From the NCBI RefSeq assembly GCF_009711205.1, contig NZ_WMIG01000011.1, positions 1-64,000 of the forward strand: a stretch of DNA of 64,000 nt. Direction: 5' to 3'. The DNA is from Paracoccus litorisediminis (GTDB lineage Bacteria > Pseudomonadota > Alphaproteobacteria > Rhodobacterales > Rhodobacteraceae). This document shows, one piece after another, positions 63,318 to 64,000 of the stretch. Made by a program: the position numbers and the translations under genes. Under the pieces are notes generated by a model. It was given only the letters and a program-made list of their open reading frames with translations. It was not told where the DNA came from and ran no database searches. Numbering within the stretch: the first letter of the stretch is position 1; every line of letters begins with the position of its first letter.

Positions 63318-64000
63318 GGGAATTTCTGAAACGGAGAAACGGACTGGGTGAGGCGGGTGATGATCTCGGCGGCGGTGAGTGCTGCGATGACCTCGGGGCG
63401 TTTGTCGCGGGACTGGCCCGCGCCGATGGGGCAGGTCAGACGCTTGGTCCCGAGGCCTTGCGCCCCGGCAAAGCGGCGGAACTGCGCCAGTTTCGTCTGG
63501 CTGCCGATCATACCGATATAGGGGGCGTCCATGCGTCGCAGCGCCTCGGAGGTCAGCAGGAAATCCAGCGCGTGATCATGGGTCACGATGACATAGGAGG
63601 TGCCGCTGGGGGCCGAGCGGATCTCGGCTTCCGGCAGGGGAGTCAGGACGGTTTCGCCGCGCGCAAGGCTTAGTTCCTCGGCGCGCTGATCGATCAGGAT
63701 GGGGCGCAGCGGCAGCAAGGCCAGCGCCCGGGCCAATGCCCGACCCACATGGCCCGCGCCAAAGATCAGGACCTGAGGATATTCCGGCGGGGCGGGCATC
63801 TCGCTGATGCGGATCAGCGAAAGCTCGACGCGGCCGCCGCAGCATTGGCCGATCTCGGGGCCAAGGGGGATGTCCATCGTCGCCGCGTCCTCGCCGCGCG
63901 CGAGCATCTGCCGCGCGCGGTCGATGGCCATATATTCCAACTGCCCGCCGCCAATCGTGCCGCTGGTCTTGTCGGTCGTCACGATCATCGTGGCGCCAGC
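63305..64000 (-). CDS. xdhC: Xanthine dehydrogenase accessory protein XdhC (5' end outside window)
   Basis: The frame is open to the window edge and reads AGATMIVTTDKTSGTIGGGQ and GQCCGGRVELSL, then a Rossmann-type LIFGAGHVGRALARAL. The last third has PYIGMIGSQTKLAQF and a C-terminal CPIGAG. XdhC binds the molybdenum cofactor and helps insert its sulfurated form into xanthine dehydrogenase. The N-terminal part lies beyond 64000. Translation is coupled to guaD. Confidence 0.92.
   Translation of the reverse strand, partial: AGATMIVTTDKTSGTIGGGQLEYMAIDRARQMLARGEDAATMDIPLGPEIGQCCGGRVELSLIRISEMPAPPEYPQVLIFGAGHVGRALARALALLPLRPILIDQRAEELSLARGETVLTPLPEAEIRSAPSGTSYVIVTHDHALDFLLTSEALRRMDAPYIGMIGSQTKLAQFRRFAGAQGLGTKRLTCPIGAGQSRDKRPEVIAALTAAEIITRLTQSVSPFQKFPCDS

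Noticed and set aside
1..64000. tRNA, rRNA or tmRNA genes as integration sites
   Set aside because: No cloverleaf, CCA-adjacent T-loop pattern (GGTTCGAATCC) or rRNA sequence was recognised by eye; a tRNAscan or Infernal run would be decisive.

Overview
The window is GC-rich alphaproteobacterial DNA. Codon use and protein style (dmeRF, RTX protein, purine genes, IS repertoire) suggest Rhodobacteraceae, most likely Paracoccus or a close relative; this is inferred from the sequence only. Much of it is accessory DNA with many broken insertion sequences.

Layout. 1-2.1 kb: IS3 and IS110 relics. 2.7-10.2 kb: a carbohydrate block, with an alpha/beta hydrolase and a GH15 enzyme on + facing an ABC exporter-type gene, a GH3 beta-glucosidase and a GH144-like glucanase on -. 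10.2-12.8 kb: decayed DNA. 12.8-15.1 kb: a small secreted protein and an RTX calcium-binding protein. 15.8-16.6 kb: a relic of a TniQ gene and transposon end. 16.6-62.0 kb: what I interpret as one large Tn7-like element. Its machinery (tnsC, tnsB, tnsA leftward; two tniQ genes rightward) is at 53.9-61.9 kb, its right end lies 10 bp from guaD, and a candidate left end lies at 16.62-16.77 kb. 62.0-64 kb: guaD and xdhC, purine catabolism.

Cargo of the proposed element. There is an isochorismatase/ene-reductase/pirin operon with a divergent LysR. A peptide-type ABC transporter operon follows, with an RraA-like protein, an MFS carrier and its own LysR. Next come a ParD-like/zeta toxin pair and a four-gene membrane operon (32.4-37.5 kb). 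An intact IS66 with perfect 8-bp target duplications and an intact IS110 follow, then a metal block: DUF305, CopA, a beta-propeller, two c-type cytochromes, and dmeRF for Ni/Co efflux. Broken pieces of a SIR2-domain protein, an AAA ATPase and two HTH regulators show that defence and toxin-antitoxin genes have passed through here.

The strongest candidate for an undescribed system is the operon at 32446-37522: a four-TM coiled-coil protein, a membrane-anchored VWA-like protein, a ZorA-like MotA/TolQ-type channel subunit, and a ZorB-like subunit whose OmpA domain is fused to a staphylococcal-nuclease domain. It resembles Zorya in its motor pair, but no ZorC, D, E, F or G-like gene is present, and its only visible nuclease is predicted to be periplasmic.
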